Below, in pieces: positions 6,593 through 7,331 of a stretch of DNA of 7,331 nucleotides. Within the stretch, counting starts at the first letter, position 1. Each line of letters begins with the position of its first letter. A program made the position numbers and the translations under genes. Under the pieces are notes generated by a model. The model saw only the letters and a program-made list of their open reading frames with translations. It ran no database searches and was not told where the DNA came from. Origin of the DNA: Candidatus Kapaibacterium sp. (GTDB lineage Bacteria; Bacteroidota; Ignavibacteria; Kapaibacteriales; Kapaibacteriaceae); the NCBI GenBank assembly GCA_030830285.1, contig JAURNF010000071.1, forward strand, positions 1-7,331, given 5' to 3'.

Positions 6593-6604
6593 GTGTTATA
6601 ACAC
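6593..6604 (-). promoter_or_regulatory. 12-bp perfect palindrome with a -10-like TATAAC upstream of the yceI-like gene
   Basis: GTGTTATAACAC is self-complementary; with one mismatch the symmetry extends to 6591-6606. On the minus strand it contains TATAAC (6600-6595), which as a -10 element would give a leader of about 25 nt. No convincing -35 box is seen 17 bp upstream, and no exact Bacteroidota TAnnTTTG element. A small dimeric repressor bound here would block such a promoter. The placement in a 54-bp gap is suggestive; the function is inferred. Confidence 0.4.
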
Positions 6605-6617
6605 GCAATATATGCCT

Positions 6618-7331
6618 TCAGCTGCTTTCTCGCAAACCACGAAGAATACTTGCCAGCGCTTGAACAGCTGCGGCGATCTCCTCATGCGTGGTGTGCTGGG
6701 AAACTGAGATTCGCACAGCCGCTCTCGCCTCTGCGTCCGACAAGCCCATGGCAGAAAGGACGTGCGACGGTTGAAGACTGCCTGAGACACAGGCACTACC
6801 GTTCGAAACAGCAATGCCTCGCATGTCCATGAGCTGCAGAATCGACTCGCCATCGAGTCGGTCCGCGTCGCGAAATGACACGTTGAGAATGTTCGGAAGC
6901 GCACCATCCTTCGGCGTGTTGATTCGCACATCTGGGATCAGATCGAGAATCATCGATCTGGCGGTATCTGTCAGGGCCTGCATCAGCTTGCCGCGTTGCT
7001 CGAGATCAGCAACTGAGCGGCGAAGCGCCGCAGCAAACCCGACGATCAAGGCCACCGGCTCGGTACCCGCACGGCGGTTACGCTCTTGTCCGCCCCCTAC
7101 TTGATGCGCCTTGAAGTCGATGCCCTTCCGAATAAACATCGCCCCCACGCCCTTGGGTCCGTGGATCTTGTGCGCAGAAAAGCTGGCGAAATCCACACCG
7201 AGCTGTTGGACATCAAACCGGATTTTCCCGAGCGTTTGCACGGCATCGCTGTGCAGGAGTGCATCTGGGACCGCAGCACGAAGTTGCTCCAGCGGTTGGA
7301 TTGTCCCCGTCTCGTTATTGGCGTGCATGAG
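6618..7331 (-). CDS. Cysteine desulfurase (IscS/NifS family), C-terminal part (5' end off window)
   Basis: A PLP enzyme that takes sulfur from cysteine as an enzyme persulfide, giving alanine, for Fe-S clusters, thiolated tRNA and similar uses. The frame stays open to the right edge, so about 237 of roughly 380-400 residues are present; the Met at 7328 is the internal one in MHANNETGT, not a start. Counting from that Met: HSDAVQ (26-31), the Schiff-base lysine Lys54 in SFSAHKIHGPKGVG, GGGQE then RRAGTEPV (78-92), and the catalytic cysteine Cys180 in SNGSACVSGSLQPSHVL. The short Cys-loop consensus SGSLxPSHVL puts it with the IscS/NifS group rather than SufS. The tail after RISVSQHTTHEEI is short, so binding to an IscU-type scaffold cannot be judged. 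No isc or tRNA-thiolation partner is in view, so no gene symbol is chosen. Confidence 0.95.
   Translation of the reverse strand, partial: LMHANNETGTIQPLEQLRAAVPDALLHSDAVQTLGKIRFDVQQLGVDFASFSAHKIHGPKGVGAMFIRKGIDFKAHQVGGGQERNRRAGTEPVALIVGFAAALRRSVADLEQRGKLMQALTDTARSMILDLIPDVRINTPKDGALPNILNVSFRDADRLDGESILQLMDMRGIAVSNGSACVSGSLQPSHVLSAMGLSDAEARAAVRISVSQHTTHEEIAAAVQALASILRGLRESS

Noticed and set aside
6564..6608. In-frame ATG at 6608 as the yceI-like start
   Set aside because: It would add 15 residues before a normal signal peptide and overlap the palindrome; the ATG at 6563 has a strong Shine-Dalgarno sequence.
7326..7328. ATG at 7328 (minus) as the desulfurase start
   Set aside because: This Met belongs to the conserved MHANNETGT motif well inside the family, and about 150 residues including the N-terminal domain would be missing.
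1..7331. Mobile elements, CRISPR, tRNA/rRNA, toxin-antitoxin or defence genes
   Set aside because: None seen: all long frames are accounted for by the six genes, the gaps are short, and no repeat array, terminal inverted repeats or cloverleaf-like sequence was found by eye.

Overview
The window looks like chromosomal DNA from the Bacteroidota/Chlorobi/Ignavibacteria side of the tree. The strongest sign is a large secreted protein (complement of 3381-5831). It ends in a Por-secretion (type IX, T9SS) C-terminal sorting domain and carries a choice-of-anchor V-like domain plus stacked Ig-like domains, an architecture typical of that lineage. Its style and the moderate GC content suggest Kapabacteria or Ignavibacteria, but this lineage guess is inference. 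No tRNA, rRNA, CRISPR array, insertion sequence or phage gene is visible, and no gap between genes exceeds 100 bp.

Layout. Plus strand, 1-3291: the 3' end of a histidinol-phosphate aminotransferase family gene (cut by the left edge), then 4-hydroxyphenylpyruvate dioxygenase 15 bp later, then a hexameric glutamate dehydrogenase 41 bp later. A strong terminator hairpin at 3319-3353 closes this block and also serves the convergent block from the right. Minus strand, read from the right edge leftwards: the C-terminal two thirds of a cysteine desulfurase, a secreted YceI-like protein 54 bp downstream, and after an 84-bp gap with a GC-rich hairpin, the 816-residue T9SS cargo protein.

How the genes may work together. 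The plus-strand trio can be read as a tyrosine-degradation entry module: a HisC-type aminotransferase could deaminate tyrosine to 4-hydroxyphenylpyruvate, the dioxygenase converts that to homogentisate, and glutamate dehydrogenase recycles the glutamate formed. This depends on the aminotransferase accepting aromatic amino acids, which the sequence does not prove. Both proteins downstream of the desulfurase are predicted to leave the cytoplasm; one carries a CxxCH haem-attachment-like motif and the other a lone Cys-His. Nothing ties the desulfurase to them except adjacency.

Most of the window is recognisable metabolism. I see no clear undescribed system. The items most worth a second look are the CxxCH/T9SS/Ig protein with its YceI neighbour, the animal-like 'antenna' segment in the glutamate dehydrogenase, the proposed tyrosine trio, and two short dyad sequences placed where they could regulate yceI and gdh.
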